Part shown: in pieces, positions 1 through 9,523 of the stretch
How the letters are laid out: the number at the start of each line of letters is the position of its first letter
How positions within the stretch are numbered: the first letter of the stretch is position 1
Source of the DNA: Aphanomyces cochlioides
Taxonomy: Eukaryota > Oomycota > Saprolegniomycetes > Saprolegniales > Verrucalvaceae
DNA length: 64,000 bases
Direction of reading: 5' to 3'
NCBI GenBank assembly: GCA_019828595.1
Contig: JAHQRK010000014.1
Location: forward strand, 1,116,001 to 1,180,000
Notes under the pieces: model-generated
Told to the model about the DNA's origin: nothing
The model's database searches: none
What the model saw: only the letters and a program-made list of their open reading frames with translations
Program-made: the position numbers and the translations under genes

Positions 1-548
1 CAACAAACTTGAAGTGCCACAACCCAGCAGCAAACTTGAAGAGGTATACTTGCCTCTCCCTTCCCCGATCGAAGACTGATCGCAGAGTCAACTCTTTACG
101 ACCAACTCGAGCCATTCGAATTTGCGTCATAAGACAAATATAGACGAGCACTGGATTGTTGATGTGAAATGTTGACCATCAAGACAGTGCCGTCAGCATT
201 CAATCCAACAGACAAAATCGACTCCTTTGCAAATATTGGGACCAATTCACTCTTCGCGCAAACTTTCTGCATCGGCAAGAAACAAAATTTCATGCTGGCC
301 AGCGCCATGCAATGCGTTGTTACCCATGCGAATCTCCGATCTCTAAAATGCTGAAGTCCAGTGGTTGCATATGTTTGTCAAAAGGCAGCCGAAGCAATAA
401 TTACATGCACAGGACGACAATGTCCGAGGTTAACGACCTCTCGAAGATCGCGATGCATGGACGAGAACGTTTAACAACCCCTCGATGATCTCGTCCACTA
501 TCGTTTGGATCCGACCGACTTGCTGGCATTAATCTTTCTGCCTCGACC
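1..548. other. Left-edge stretch without a supported gene
   Basis: I see no convincing gene here. The short open frames on both strands overlap one another and show no recognisable motif or splice structure. The last part is presumably the 5' flank of the broken hydrolase that starts at 549. Confidence 0.5.
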
Positions 549-1318
549 ATGGCAACCAAATTCATGGACAAATTGACCTTAACCAACGGCCACGACTTGT
601 GGTTTGCCTTGTACGGCTCTGCTAACGCGCTCCATACGTATGTCCTCATCCATGGGTCGCCTGGGAGTCATGACGATTTCAAGGAGCTTTCGCCTCTGCT
701 ACTGAGCGACGATGTCAATGTAATTGCCTTGGATCTCCCCGGAAGTGGCCTTACTAGATCTGAAGCAGCGGGAGGTGAGAATCTCTCTGAGGAGCTCCTC
801 GTCGAAGCCACACGCGAATTCATTCAGATATTGGCTTTGCGTGACCATTAACTCGTCCAGGTTTTCGCCCCCAAGCAGGCCTCAATCCATACTGGATAAA
901 TTACTTTTTGTTTCAATTGCTCATTCTCTCGCCCATCACGCGCTTCTTTATGGTGCCCATTGTGTATTTTGTGATGATCAAGATCATTGGGCTTTCTCCA
1001 ACTCTCTCAAAACCTCAAGCTGTTTGGATGTTCCATCGCGCCGGAACGATGGATTTTCCACATGTGAAAGAATGTGGAATCTCCATCAAGGAGCAGAAGA
1101 TTCCAGTGTTCCATGCATCGGCGCGAAACGATAGGCTCGTTGAGAAGGCGATCGGAGATGAAATTTGTGCGCTGTTGCAGCCTGCCGTCCGAATTGAGTA
1201 CGACCGAGGCGGACATAATATCCACAGAACAAGAGCACCGGAGCTGGGTGAAGCGATCGCGAAGTGGGCAACGACGATTTCAGCGTCCCAAGGAGATATC
1301 CAGAAAGCTAGTCTTTAA
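549..1318 (+). pseudogene. Alpha/beta-hydrolase pseudogene, copy 1 (nucleophile region deleted)
   Basis: The reading frame starts in a CGACCATGG context shared with copy 3 and encodes the family N-terminus (LTLTNGHDLWFALYG, then an oxyanion-loop HGS and DLPGSGLT). It hits a stop after residue 100 (RDH-stop at about 849). Homology resumes immediately with the bases for INSSGFRP and runs in another frame to 1318, ending with the catalytic-His region GGHNI. Alignment by eye to copies 2 and 3 shows about 100 bp lost, exactly the stretch encoding the strand and the nucleophile elbow GHSFGG. A serine hydrolase without this elbow cannot be catalytic, so I call it a pseudogene. Neighbours are three relatives within 7 kb, indicating tandem duplication. 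A second exon structure that rescues the frame was looked for and not found. Confidence 0.85.
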
Positions 1319-1801
1319 CAAGTCCACTTGCATAATCACCACTTGCATACACACATATTCTTCGAGTCTCCGTGATATTCAGCTGCGGGAACAAGTCAAT
1401 GCAACCTCACAGAGCGTTGGGGGACTTTTTGTGAGTTGACGAGGCGTTGAAACTCTTTGATTGACAGCCCAAATCAGCACAGACACTTCAGAATGTGAAA
1501 GAAGCAGACATCGTCATCGAAGAAAGGAAAACTCGCAGCGCTTGATCGCAGGCTCTGGAAGCAATCGAACCAACTCATGGGCAGCAGTTGCGTCGTCCAC
1601 TGGGATTCAACTCGAGTGAACTACCCATGGCATTGGTCTTTTTGCAGATGTGGTTGAATGGGACAAAGTTTATTTCACACTTTTGAAATGTCATTTCTGT
1701 TGGAGATATGGATGATGTACAGTGACATAAATAGTGACATAGTAGTGACATAGTAGTGACATGGGTGTCCATGCAGCGTATCCCGCAGAGACACCAAAAT
1801 T
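1319..1801. other. Intergenic stretch with a short tandem repeat
   Basis: No gene seen. It contains four AGTGACAT repeats spaced 11-12 bp at 1721-1762. The stretch ends at the TA target duplication of the transposon. Confidence 0.5.
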
Positions 1802-1803
1802 TA

Positions 1804-1832
1804 ACGCAAAGCGCCAATTTTTGGGCGTATCG
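1804..1832 (+). repeat. Left terminal inverted repeat of the transposon
   Basis: Starts ACGCAAAGCGCCAATTTTTG right after the TA at 1802-1803. It is the inverse of 3804-3832 with only a few mismatches over about 27 bp. Confidence 0.85.
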
Positions 1833-2132
1833 ACAGGTCATCTTGCGCTCATTATACGCCATATCTCATCGAAGGCTCGTCCAATTTCCGTTATTCGAGA
1901 GCCAGAATGTTCGCGACATGTGGCTCTCACACATTAACACCATAATTATTCAATTACACAAGTACTAAATGAGAAATACTTCGTTCAAGTCCAAATTTAT
2001 TGCGCCATTTTTTGGGCCTATACGAAAAGCAAGAATAAATTTGACAACATGGCCCCTTCTGCAAAGAAATATATATATGCATTTTAAAAGGTAAAAATCA
2101 ATTATGAAAGGTAGGGACAGTAGAGAGTTTTA

Positions 2133-3604
2133 TCAAAGAACTACAGTTTCAACAATGTTCACTTCCAAACGTCCTTCGTCGCGAGCAGGTACGACATCTG
2201 AAGCATCGTCGCTCACTCCTTTCTTAGGCCTTTTTGAAGTAGCAAGCTCCCGAAGAAGCGCTAACGTCAAGATTCGCCCGCCGACCTGAATCTTCTTGCG
2301 TCTTGGGGTTTTTTTCGACTCGTCAGGAAGAGTCAAGACATGGCGGCGAATATGGGACTGCGCGGCCAGCCACTCAGGCCACTCAAACGACGACGGAACG
2401 CCTCCTGAAGCATAGCGCTCAAGGCGCGCATGCATTTGGTCCTGTGAAAGTGGCCAAATACCAGATTCTTCAAAGTCAGACACCATATTCGCCGCCGAGA
2501 TGTGCCGCTTCCATGCTTTCGACGCGATTTCCAGCGCTTCTGACCGTGGGATGGTAGACGCCTCATCTAGGATAAGTCATTAATACAACATGAACATTGA
2601 TCAAACGTACCGTTGTCAATCATGAAATCAAAGATACCATCGCGGATCGCCCTCTTGAACGGCGCGAATACACAAATATCCAATGGTTGGACTAAGTGCG
2701 TCGCATTTTCTGGGAGAAACAATAGCACGACTTGGACCTGCTCGCATTTAGTGAAACACCGTTGCGAATTATGACTTCCGTAGTTGTCCATGATGAGCAA
2801 AATGGGGCGTTCAACATCTCTTCCAACTTGACTTGAAAACCAGTCAATCCAGTTGTAGAATAATTGCTCGGTAATAAAGCCCTTGTTTGACGTCGTAATG
2901 GTGCTGTTTTCAATCGCGTCACATTCCTCGAGGTCCCGGTAAAGTTCGGAACCGGGAAAAATAGAAGTCGATGGCACAATATTTCCCGCAGCATTTCCAC
3001 AGACAACGATGGACAAATGGAAACTTGTTGAAATCGACTTGGACCAAACGGCCTTCGATCCACGTAGCGCGTGGACCTTCTGGCTTTTGTTGCGTGAGTC
3101 GAAGGCCGTCTCGTCCATGTTGAAAATTCGATTTTCGTCGAGCAGGTAATGGCTGATGGCAGATGATAACGACTCGTAAAAACGGTCCATGTCGGCCGGG
3201 GACACAGAGTTGCGTGCTCGATTGATGGTTTGGGATGTCCTTGAAACAAGTCGTGGATTTCGTGCAAGGAAACGGCGTGTCCAGTGGCGGGAGACCTTCT
3301 TCTTTTTCAAGCGTCGCATTATCCGATTCGCGCGCAGTAGGAGGACTCGGCGGTTAGGCGGATGACCTTTCATTTGCATGGCTCCCGCCCAGTCATGCAA
3401 ATCGGATTCGAGAGGCTTGGGCAAAGCGGGGCGAGGGCCTGGTTTTCTTGGCTCAATGCCACAGCGTTTCATGTTAACTCTTTTCGCAAGGGTATTTCGC
3501 GGGATGCCATGCTTTTTTGACGCCGCGTATACAGTCAAACGGTTTTCGAGCACGTCACTTATGGCTTCGTGCAAATGCTCTAGCAGATAGGTCTTGTATT
3601 TCAT
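2133..3604 (-). CDS. Pogo/Tigger-like DDE transposase
   Basis: Two exons: 3604-2611 and 2566-2133, with a 44-nt GT-AG intron (2567-2610), giving 475 residues. The N-terminus has a psq-type helix-turn-helix (around residues 10-45: AASKKHGIPRNTL) followed by a basic CENP-B-like second DNA-binding region (around 85-125). The catalytic triad is visible: D164 (FNMDETAFD), D273 (LIMDNYGSH) and D309 (LVQPLDICVF), a DD35D spacing. The sequence around the third Asp (THLVQPLD) is the classical pogo/Tigger signature. The C-terminal tail is charged and variable. No stop or frameshift interrupts the gene, so it may be active. It lies inside inverted repeats at 1804-3832. The start was chosen as the first ATG, just inside the right end. 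Confidence 0.88.
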
Positions 3605-3803
3605 GGTGAAAAGTGAAGTTAAGCTTTTTATCTATGACTAGGAGAGCCTTTGTCACAGCCACTCGAGTTGGCGCGATTGTTTGGCGCCAATACTGGTGGT
3701 TTAGCGGAGTGCAACTTTGAAATATAATATTCATTTTGTTTTTATGATTTTGCAGGTCAAACATTTATAGAGGTTTTGTTACTGTGATTCTATTGGCTGA
3801 TAT

Positions 3804-3832
3804 TGCTATGCCCAAAAATTGGCTCTTTGCGT
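3804..3832 (-). repeat. Right terminal inverted repeat of the transposon
   Basis: Reads CCCAAAAATTGGCTCTTTGC then GT, followed by the TA duplication at 3833-3834. On the minus strand it matches the left end. Confidence 0.85.
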
Positions 3833-3909
3833 TATGAAGTCTGCAGAGGAGCAGACGCATTCGAGCTACGAGATGGCTTATCTGACTAGAGAAGAGGGTG
3901 CAGATAGAC

Positions 3910-4734
3910 ATGGCAGCAGCCAAAGTCTTGGATAAAGTGACGCTGAGCAATGGCCACAACCTCTGGTTTGCCTTGTTCGGAGCTGCCGACGCACTCAAAA
4001 CGTATATCCTTATCCATGGATCACATGGAAACCATAAAGGATTCAAACACCTTTCGCCTTTGCTAGTGCGCGACAATGTCAATGTGATTGCGTTGGATCT
4101 ACCTGGAAGTGGCCTGACCAGCCCAGCCGCCGCGGGAGCGTATTGTTGAAGCCACGAGTGACTTTGTTCGAACCCTGGCTTCGCAAAACCCCCGCCGGAA
4201 ATTTATTCTCGTTGGTCATTCCTTTGGTGGGGCGACGGCGATGAAAGTGGCAGCACGAGGCCAGTTTGAATCGTTGAAGGGTCTCTGTCTGATCAATTCC
4301 TCTGGCTTTCGTCCTCAAAATGGTGTCAAGCCATATTGGTTGAACTGCTCCTTGTACAAAATGCTCGTCCTCTCACCCGTGACGCGGTTCTTCATGGCGC
4401 CATTTGTGCATTTCGTGACTATCAGGATCATTGGGCTGTCTCCAAAAGTAACTCAGAGTGATGCTGTCTCCTTGTTTCATCGTGGTGCAACGATGGATTT
4501 TGACCATGTGAAAGAATGCGCCATGTTCATCCACAACTCGAAAGTCCCAGTACTCTATGCGTCAGCACGTGACGACAAGCTCGTCGAAAAGGCCATCAGC
4601 GATGAGATTTGTCAAGTTTTGTGACCAGTTGTCAAGATTGAGTACAAGGAAGGTGGGCACGATATCCACAAAACACGCGCAGAAGAGCTCGCTCAATCGA
4701 TCACTGAGTGGACGAAGTCGTTCGTCATAGCCGA
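3910..4734 (+). pseudogene. Alpha/beta-hydrolase pseudogene, copy 2 (frameshift and premature stop)
   Basis: The N-terminus (KVTLSNGHNLWFALFG, then HGSHG and DLPGSGLT) is intact to about 4140. About 20 bp are then missing relative to copy 3, which shifts the frame. In the new frame the nucleophile elbow GHSFGG and the rest of the fold are preserved, up to an in-frame TGA at 4622-4624. Beyond it the family C-terminus (KIEYKEGGHD then HKTRAEELAQSITEW) continues without further damage. Both lesions would truncate the protein. The transposon right end lies 77 bp before the start, so the promoter has probably been separated as well. The good preservation outside the lesions suggests recent loss. 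Confidence 0.85.
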
Positions 4735-5251
4735 AGCTCAGCCAGACGACGCGGAAGATAGCTGCAGGATGTCAGAGATAGCAGCTTGATCATAAACACC
4801 TCAATTCTCATTCTTGCCTGGCATTCGCTCAAGGATCGCAATAAAGAAATTGATGGTGGCATTGCTCCACTTCCACAGCATGCTGGATTGGACTTGTACG
4901 AGTCGACTTCAGCTCCATCAATCTTCGTTGGTGGGCCCCCAAATGATAGAAGAGAAAGCACCTGGAATCTCATGTTGATCGACTGTGGGAGGCTCTTAAG
5001 ATTGACTGCAAGGTACAGTAGGTGTACATGCAGGATGACATAGTTTTCGCAAAATCTTTCAGCTCATTGCTTCACGTTCCGCGATGCGAACGCAACGAAA
5101 AATGCCGACCACTGCTCGAATTCTTATATAGTTGTCGCGACAGGCCGCCGTCTGTCTTGTGTGTCGGATCGTGACAATCCATGTCATGGACTTTAGAGCA
5201 ATATTTCAATTGTGGACGTCATTTGATGGCATTTTTCAATTGACGTCGACC
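4735..5251. other. Intergenic stretch between hydrolase copies 2 and 3
   Basis: One open frame (4786-5043 +) has no recognisable motif and I do not call it a gene. The right end should hold the promoter of copy 3. An upstream in-frame ATG for copy 3 exists at 5132 but was not preferred. Confidence 0.4.
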
Positions 5252-6136
5252 ATGGCAGACAAAGTGCTGGACAAAGTGACTCTGAGTAATGGCCATGACT
5301 TCTGGTTTGCCATGTATGGCGACGCCGACGCAGTCAACTCTTACATCCTTGTCCATGGCGCAGCTGGAACGCATGAAGACTTTCAGCATCTCTCCCCTCT
5401 GCTCGTTCGGGAGAATTTCAATGCGATTGCTGTGGATTTACCTGGAAGTGGCCTCACTCCATCACGGGCTGCTGGAGGTAACAAGCTCACAGAGCATCTT
5501 GTCGTAGAAGCCATGTGCGATTTTGTTGGCATTCTTGCCTCTCGCGACCCTCGTCGGCGATTTTACTTTGTCGGCCATTCGTTCGGCGGCGGGACTCTGA
5601 TGCAAGTGGCAGCACGAGGCAAATTTGTGTCCTTGGTGGGTCTCTGCTTGATTAATTCGTCTGGTTTCAGGCCGCACGTCGCCGTGAGACCGTTCTGGTT
5701 TAACCATTTCTTGTATAAATTGCTCGTTTTGTCATCGGTCACGCGGTTCGTCATGGCGGATGTCGTCCACTTTGTCTCGATCAAGTTCATTGGATTCTCG
5801 CCAAATCTCACCAAGAAAGATGCCGTCTCTATGTTCCACCGAGGGGCGACAATGGACTACAAAGGCATGAAAGATTGTGCCGCCTTCATCAACAATGCCA
5901 AGATTCCAGTGCTTCATGCATCTGCACTGAATGACAACCTCCTCGAGAAGGCCATCCGCGATGAAATTTGTGCAGTTTTGAAACCTGATGTCAAAATTGA
6001 GTTTGATCGAGGCGGTCATAACATCCAAAAGACAAAAGCCCCTGAGCTCGCAGAAGCCATCGTTGAGTGGGCAACATCCATCGCGAAGTCCCAACCAAAT
6101 GAAATGAGATCAAGGCTGTTGGACGCTGGAGTTTAA
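5252..6136 (+). CDS. Alpha/beta-hydrolase fold enzyme, copy 3 (intact)
   Basis: Intronless gene of 294 residues. It belongs to the alpha/beta-hydrolase fold (Abhydrolase_1 type). Visible landmarks: oxyanion-hole motif HGAAG (about 35-39), DLPGSGLT (about 62), nucleophile elbow GHSFGG with Ser110, an acid candidate in ALNDNLLEK near the C-terminus and the catalytic His in RGGHNIQKT. The lid region between the elbow and the acid is hydrophobic (YKLLVLSSVTRFVMADVVHF) and could touch a membrane or lipid. The substrate cannot be told from sequence. I chose the ATG at 5252 because its CGACCATGGC context and following residues match copy 1; the upstream ATG at 5132 would add 40 unlike residues. It is the only intact plus-strand member of the cluster and converges on copy 4. 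Confidence 0.9.
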   Translation: MADKVLDKVTLSNGHDFWFAMYGDADAVNSYILVHGAAGTHEDFQHLSPLLVRENFNAIAVDLPGSGLTPSRAAGGNKLTEHLVVEAMCDFVGILASRDPRRRFYFVGHSFGGGTLMQVAARGKFVSLVGLCLINSSGFRPHVAVRPFWFNHFLYKLLVLSSVTRFVMADVVHFVSIKFIGFSPNLTKKDAVSMFHRGATMDYKGMKDCAAFINNAKIPVLHASALNDNLLEKAIRDEICAVLKPDVKIEFDRGGHNIQKTKAPELAEAIVEWATSIAKSQPNEMRSRLLDAGV

Positions 6137-6544
6137 GTTGGTGCTGTTCATATTTACTCTCTCTGCAATGATCGTCCCGGTGGACTTATCCCAGAGATTA
6201 TGACGGTCGAGGTGCATGTAGCATTCACCAATATGTCTTGGGCTCTCCTTCGAAACTACCTTTCCAAGCAAGATGAAGCATCGCTACTTCATCGTGTTGG
6301 GCTTCTGACGTATCAGAACGTGGAGATTTGCGGGATATTCGTCAGCAGCTGAAAGCTTTAAGTGGTCATGGCTTCGTAAGCAGCGGACGCGAGCAGAGCT
6401 GGCTGACTTTACAGTTGCCTGCACATCGTATATTGTACAGGCATCATCAAAACTGGATCGAGAGATACCCAGAGAAGTAAATAGGATCGAAAGCTCTCAA
6501 CTACCTAACAACGACTGGGAAGTTCCATGCGGCTCCTCGGCGAG
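6137..6544. other. Convergent intergenic region between hydrolase copies 3 and 4
   Basis: The two 3' ends face each other here. I see no gene, strong hairpin or repeat. Confidence 0.5.
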
Positions 6545-7429
6545 CTAACGTGCTGCCTGTGACGAGCTTGGCTGATGGATTGGTGGTATCGAGTTCGCCC
6601 AGCTGATGAGTGCAGCAGCTAACTCGGTCGCTCGCGTCTTTTGAATGTTGTGTCCGCCACTGGGATATTCGATCTTGACTGCAGGATGCAATACCGCACA
6701 GACTTCGTCGCTAATTTCCTTCTCGATGATACGATCGTTGAGAGCAGTAGCAAGGAACGTTGGCAGCGTCGACTTGGATATTGCTTGAGCACTGGATTTG
6801 ATTCCAGAAAAATCAAGTGTTCCACCACGATGGAATGTAAATACAGCCTCGTCTTTCGTCTTGCTTGCGGCAAACCCCATGACATAAACCAGGACAAAAT
6901 GCACAACAAACGACATGACGACTCGCACAAAAGCCGACACCACGAGCGATCGATACAATAATCGGACAAGCCAGTAAGGTCTGCCACCAACGTGGGGACG
7001 AAAGCCTCCGGAATTGAGGAGAGCAAGGCCAGCCAAGGCTTCATTCATGCTGGGCTTGGCAGCGACTTGCATGGCAGTCATTCCACCAAGCGAATGGCCG
7101 ACGAGGAAGATACGACGTTGGGGATCTCGCTTTCGCATTGCATCAATCATTTCAACCAAAGCGTCGACAATCCGGTTCTCAGTCAAGTCGATACCCCCCG
7201 CTGCATTTGCACTGGTGAGACCGTTTCCTGGAAGATCGACGGCAACAACATTGAAATTGTCTTGGACCAGATGCGGCGAGAGATGTTGAAAGTCAAGATG
7301 GGATCCAGCACCGCCATGTACGAGGAAAAATGTGTTGAGCGCGTGGGGGGATCCGTACGATGCAAACCACACATCGAAGCCGTTCTGCAAAATCACTTTG
7401 TCCAATGTTTTGTCATTCAGAGCATCCAT
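6545..7429 (-). CDS. Alpha/beta-hydrolase fold enzyme, copy 4 (intact)
   Basis: Intronless gene of 294 residues on the opposite strand from the other three copies. It shows the same landmarks: LDKVILQNGFDVWFASYG at the N-terminus, HGGAG oxyanion loop, DLPGNGLT, nucleophile elbow GHSLGG, hydrophobic lid, an acid candidate in ATALNDRIIEK and catalytic His in SGGHNIQKT. It is clearly more diverged than copies 1-3 are from one another (for example GHSLGG for GHSFGG), so it probably split off earlier and was inverted. I chose the start at 7429 (MDALNDK) because it aligns with the relatives; an upstream in-frame ATG at 7624 would add 65 residues of low-complexity sequence, conceivably a targeting peptide. 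Substrate unknown. Confidence 0.88.
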   Translation of the reverse strand: MDALNDKTLDKVILQNGFDVWFASYGSPHALNTFFLVHGGAGSHLDFQHLSPHLVQDNFNVVAVDLPGNGLTSANAAGGIDLTENRIVDALVEMIDAMRKRDPQRRIFLVGHSLGGMTAMQVAAKPSMNEALAGLALLNSGGFRPHVGGRPYWLVRLLYRSLVVSAFVRVVMSFVVHFVLVYVMGFAASKTKDEAVFTFHRGGTLDFSGIKSSAQAISKSTLPTFLATALNDRIIEKEISDEVCAVLHPAVKIEYPSGGHNIQKTRATELAAALISWANSIPPIHQPSSSQAAR

Positions 7430-7695
7430 GTTGGCGTGAGCTGGAAGCAGTTGATTCAATTGTGACGTTGAGGAAAGTTGGAGGGCTACGGCCAAATATG
7501 ATGGTGATTTGCCTTCATGAACATTGCAAAATGATGACGCGCTAAGAAGTGGTGATGGCCACTGAAGCCGATGTCTGCAGGATACATTAGCGCATGATGA
7601 CACCACTAGTGAGATAGCGTTCACCGCAGCCAGCTGTCCACATTATATGGTTCAATCGACTTGTGCGAAGCAGAGCAGTGGCGTCAAGTTCAAGT

Positions 7696-7895
7696 GATAC
7701 AAGATGGACCTATGCTTTTGATGATGACGACACCGCAGGACACCATCAATGTGTAGTGCACAGATACAAGATGGACCTATGCTTTTGATGATGACGACAC
7801 CGCAGGACACCATCAATGTGTAGTGCACAGATACAAGATGGACCTATGCTTTTGATGATGACGACACCGCAGGACACCATCAATGTGTAATGCAC
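7696..7895 (+). repeat. 67-bp tandem repeat, three copies
   Basis: A 67-bp unit beginning GATACAAGATGGACCTATGC starts at 7696, 7763 and 7830. The copies are essentially identical apart from the last few bases of the third (TAATGCACG in place of TAGTGCACA). It lies between the divergent starts of hydrolase copy 4 and the ankyrin gene. The near-identity argues for recent slippage or unequal exchange. Confidence 0.95.
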
Positions 7896-8019
7896 GCTGT
7901 ATTTGGGCTATGGCCACCTAAGTTGTCGAGGGTCGCGCCCAGTTCAACTCCATTGCAGGTTGTGGGGTTTCAAGTTTGTAACTGAAAGGAGGAACTCTCG
8001 TAACTTTCAAAGAGCAATC

Positions 8020-8650
8020 ATGACTGCGTCACAGGTTCGACCTTCTACAGCGTCGACAGATGCACTCTGGATAGCGTCTAGACGCGGCGATATCTCCACC
8101 GTGCAGATGCTCCTGGACGAAGGTGTAAACATTCATCGAACTCGCTGGGTGAGATAACCATTATCTTGAAAACCTGAGTGGAGTTAGTCTGGCGTCACTC
8201 CACTTCACCGAGCTTGTGAAAGTGGAGATCTCTCGACAATTCAACTCTTGCTTGATCGTGGAGCAGACATCAATGCCAGAAGCACGTGGGTCAGTTCGGA
8301 ATTAAAAAAATCGGATAAAAATGGTGTCATAGGGCTGGTATTCCCCTCTCCATGTTGCATGTCGGTATGGTCAAGAGGAGGCTGTCAATCTTCTCCTTGA
8401 GCGAGGGGCAAACTGGGCTCAGAAGGACAAGGTAAACAAGCCACTTTGGGCCAGCTACATCACGCTTCCATGCAGAGAAAATTGACCCCGTTCAAGTATG
8501 CCATCCGTGCTGGCTTTGCCTCGATGGCCCATCGCATCGACGAAGTACGATGATCATCCATCGAAGAGTTCTAATTGATATCTGCAGGCTTTACAGAAGC
8601 AGCAGCAACTGAAGGCTCCTCCCAACGAGAGTCATCGTCCGAGTAGTTGA
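8020..8650 (+). CDS. Small ankyrin-repeat protein
   Basis: Five exons (8020-8148, 8188-8289, 8333-8431, 8476-8544, 8588-8650) separated by GT-AG introns of 39, 43, 44 and 43 nt give 153 residues. All introns are in phase 0. Ankyrin repeats are plain: DALWIASRRGDISTVQMLLD, then SGVTPLHRACESGDLSTIQL with LLDRGADINAR, then YSPLHVACRYGQEEAVNLLL. The second and third exons encode 34 and 33 residues, one repeat each. A short glutamine- and lysine-rich tail (QKQQQLKAPP) closes the protein. Ankyrin repeats bind other proteins; partners cannot be inferred. The start at 8020 was preferred to an in-frame ATG at 7903, which lies next to the tandem repeat and adds unlike residues. Confidence 0.82.
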
Positions 8651-8794
8651 AGCATCAGGAGTTGTGTCTTAGATAACTTTGTGTGATATTAAAGATTTCG
8701 TAAGGTGGATCAAGACAATGGCGCTAAAGGAGAAGACTTTGAACTCGGAGAGACCAACAGGCAAAGCGCAAAACATTGTCGAGACACACAATCG

Positions 8795-9130
8795 CTAGAC
8801 AGAACTGAATGACGACACCTCAGTTTCGGAGTCGCCCACGGCGATAAATTCAGGCTCCACCATGGTGTGCTCTGGTTTTTGTTGAAGTATTTTTGCATAG
8901 AGGACGAGAGCAACCAAGAGAACGCCCAACGCAAAGCTGCTCAGCGTGATAAATAGCGCTCGACCAACGAGTGACGTTGACGAGTCTGTTCCTATGGTCA
9001 CATCAGACTTGAGAGGAATAACATGAAAAAAACCTTGTGGGGGCATTGTCGTTGTCAACGCCATGTTATGGTCGTTAGAGGAAGAAGCAAATACAGTTCC
9101 TTCCATCGCTGCTGTTTCAGTGGTCTTCAC
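8795..9130 (-). CDS. Hypothetical single-pass membrane protein
   Basis: Single open frame of 111 residues. It has a Thr/Ser-rich N-terminal half (about 60 residues), one clear membrane span (around 61-83: ALFITLSSFALGVLLVALVL then YAK) and a short acidic tail (EPEFIAVGDSETEVSS). The basic residue pattern (YAK after the span) suggests the tail is cytosolic. There is no signal peptide, so it is a type III or tail-near anchor protein. I do not recognise a family. It lies downstream of the amino-acid transporter on the same strand with about 390 bp between them. An additional 5' exon cannot be excluded. Confidence 0.5.
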   Translation of the reverse strand: MKTTETAAMEGTVFASSSNDHNMALTTTMPPQGFFHVIPLKSDVTIGTDSSTSLVGRALFITLSSFALGVLLVALVLYAKILQQKPEHTMVEPEFIAVGDSETEVSSFSSV

Positions 9131-9523
9131 TTCAATGCTCTTCGAGTCGGAGGATTATACGCCTGGCGAGCTTTGTTGTAGGCTGGACAAACGAATTGCG
9201 GTTTCACGTCCAAAAGTTCGAAAATCGACCTTTCAACCCTTTTCACACTGTGGATGCCGCCATATTTGCTTCCTGATGGTACTCCTACAAAGTTGATCGA
9301 AATGGGACTAAAGCTTGAATGCGCTGCTTTGAAATGAAATATGACATGATTCGTGTTGCTCGAATTTGTGATATCTACAACAATTACTCAATCTCGAGGT
9401 GGGTCATCTCGCTTTCTTCATGTCATCGCCGCATTGTGTTGGGCCATAATGTATTGCTCGCAAGCTGATGTGGAGGATGTATTGGAACTTGTTGGGTAAA
9501 GTCATCTTCACCGACACAAAGGT
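9131..9523. other. Intergenic stretch without a gene
   Basis: No open frame with recognisable features. It must hold the promoter of the small membrane protein and the 3' end of the transporter gene. Confidence 0.4.

Larger units (their letters stand above)
1804..3832 (-). mobile_element. Complete pogo/Tigger-type (Tc1-mariner superfamily) DNA transposon
   Basis: The element is about 2.03 kb. Its ends are inverted copies of each other: ACGCAAAGCGCCAATTTTTG from 1804 and, reversed, the same sequence with one mismatch ending in CTTTGCGT at 3832. Both ends are flanked by TA (1802-1803 and 3833-3834), the target duplication expected for this superfamily. A second copy of the terminal motif (GCGCCATTTTTTGGGCC) lies inside at about 2002-2018, like a subterminal transposase site. 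It carries one apparently intact transposase gene. It sits between hydrolase copies 1 and 2, and its right end is 77 bp before the start codon of copy 2. With an open transposase and near-identical ends, it looks young. Confidence 0.88.

Noticed and set aside
4786..5043. Open frame after hydrolase copy 2
   Set aside because: No motif, no splice signals, lies in the flank between duplicates.
5132..5251. N-terminal extension of hydrolase copy 3 from the ATG at 5132
   Set aside because: The added 40 residues are not found in the other copies, and the shared CGACCATGGC start at 5252 fits better.
7430..7624. 65-residue N-terminal extension of hydrolase copy 4
   Set aside because: Not aligned in the relatives; low complexity. 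Kept only as a possible targeting peptide in the note.
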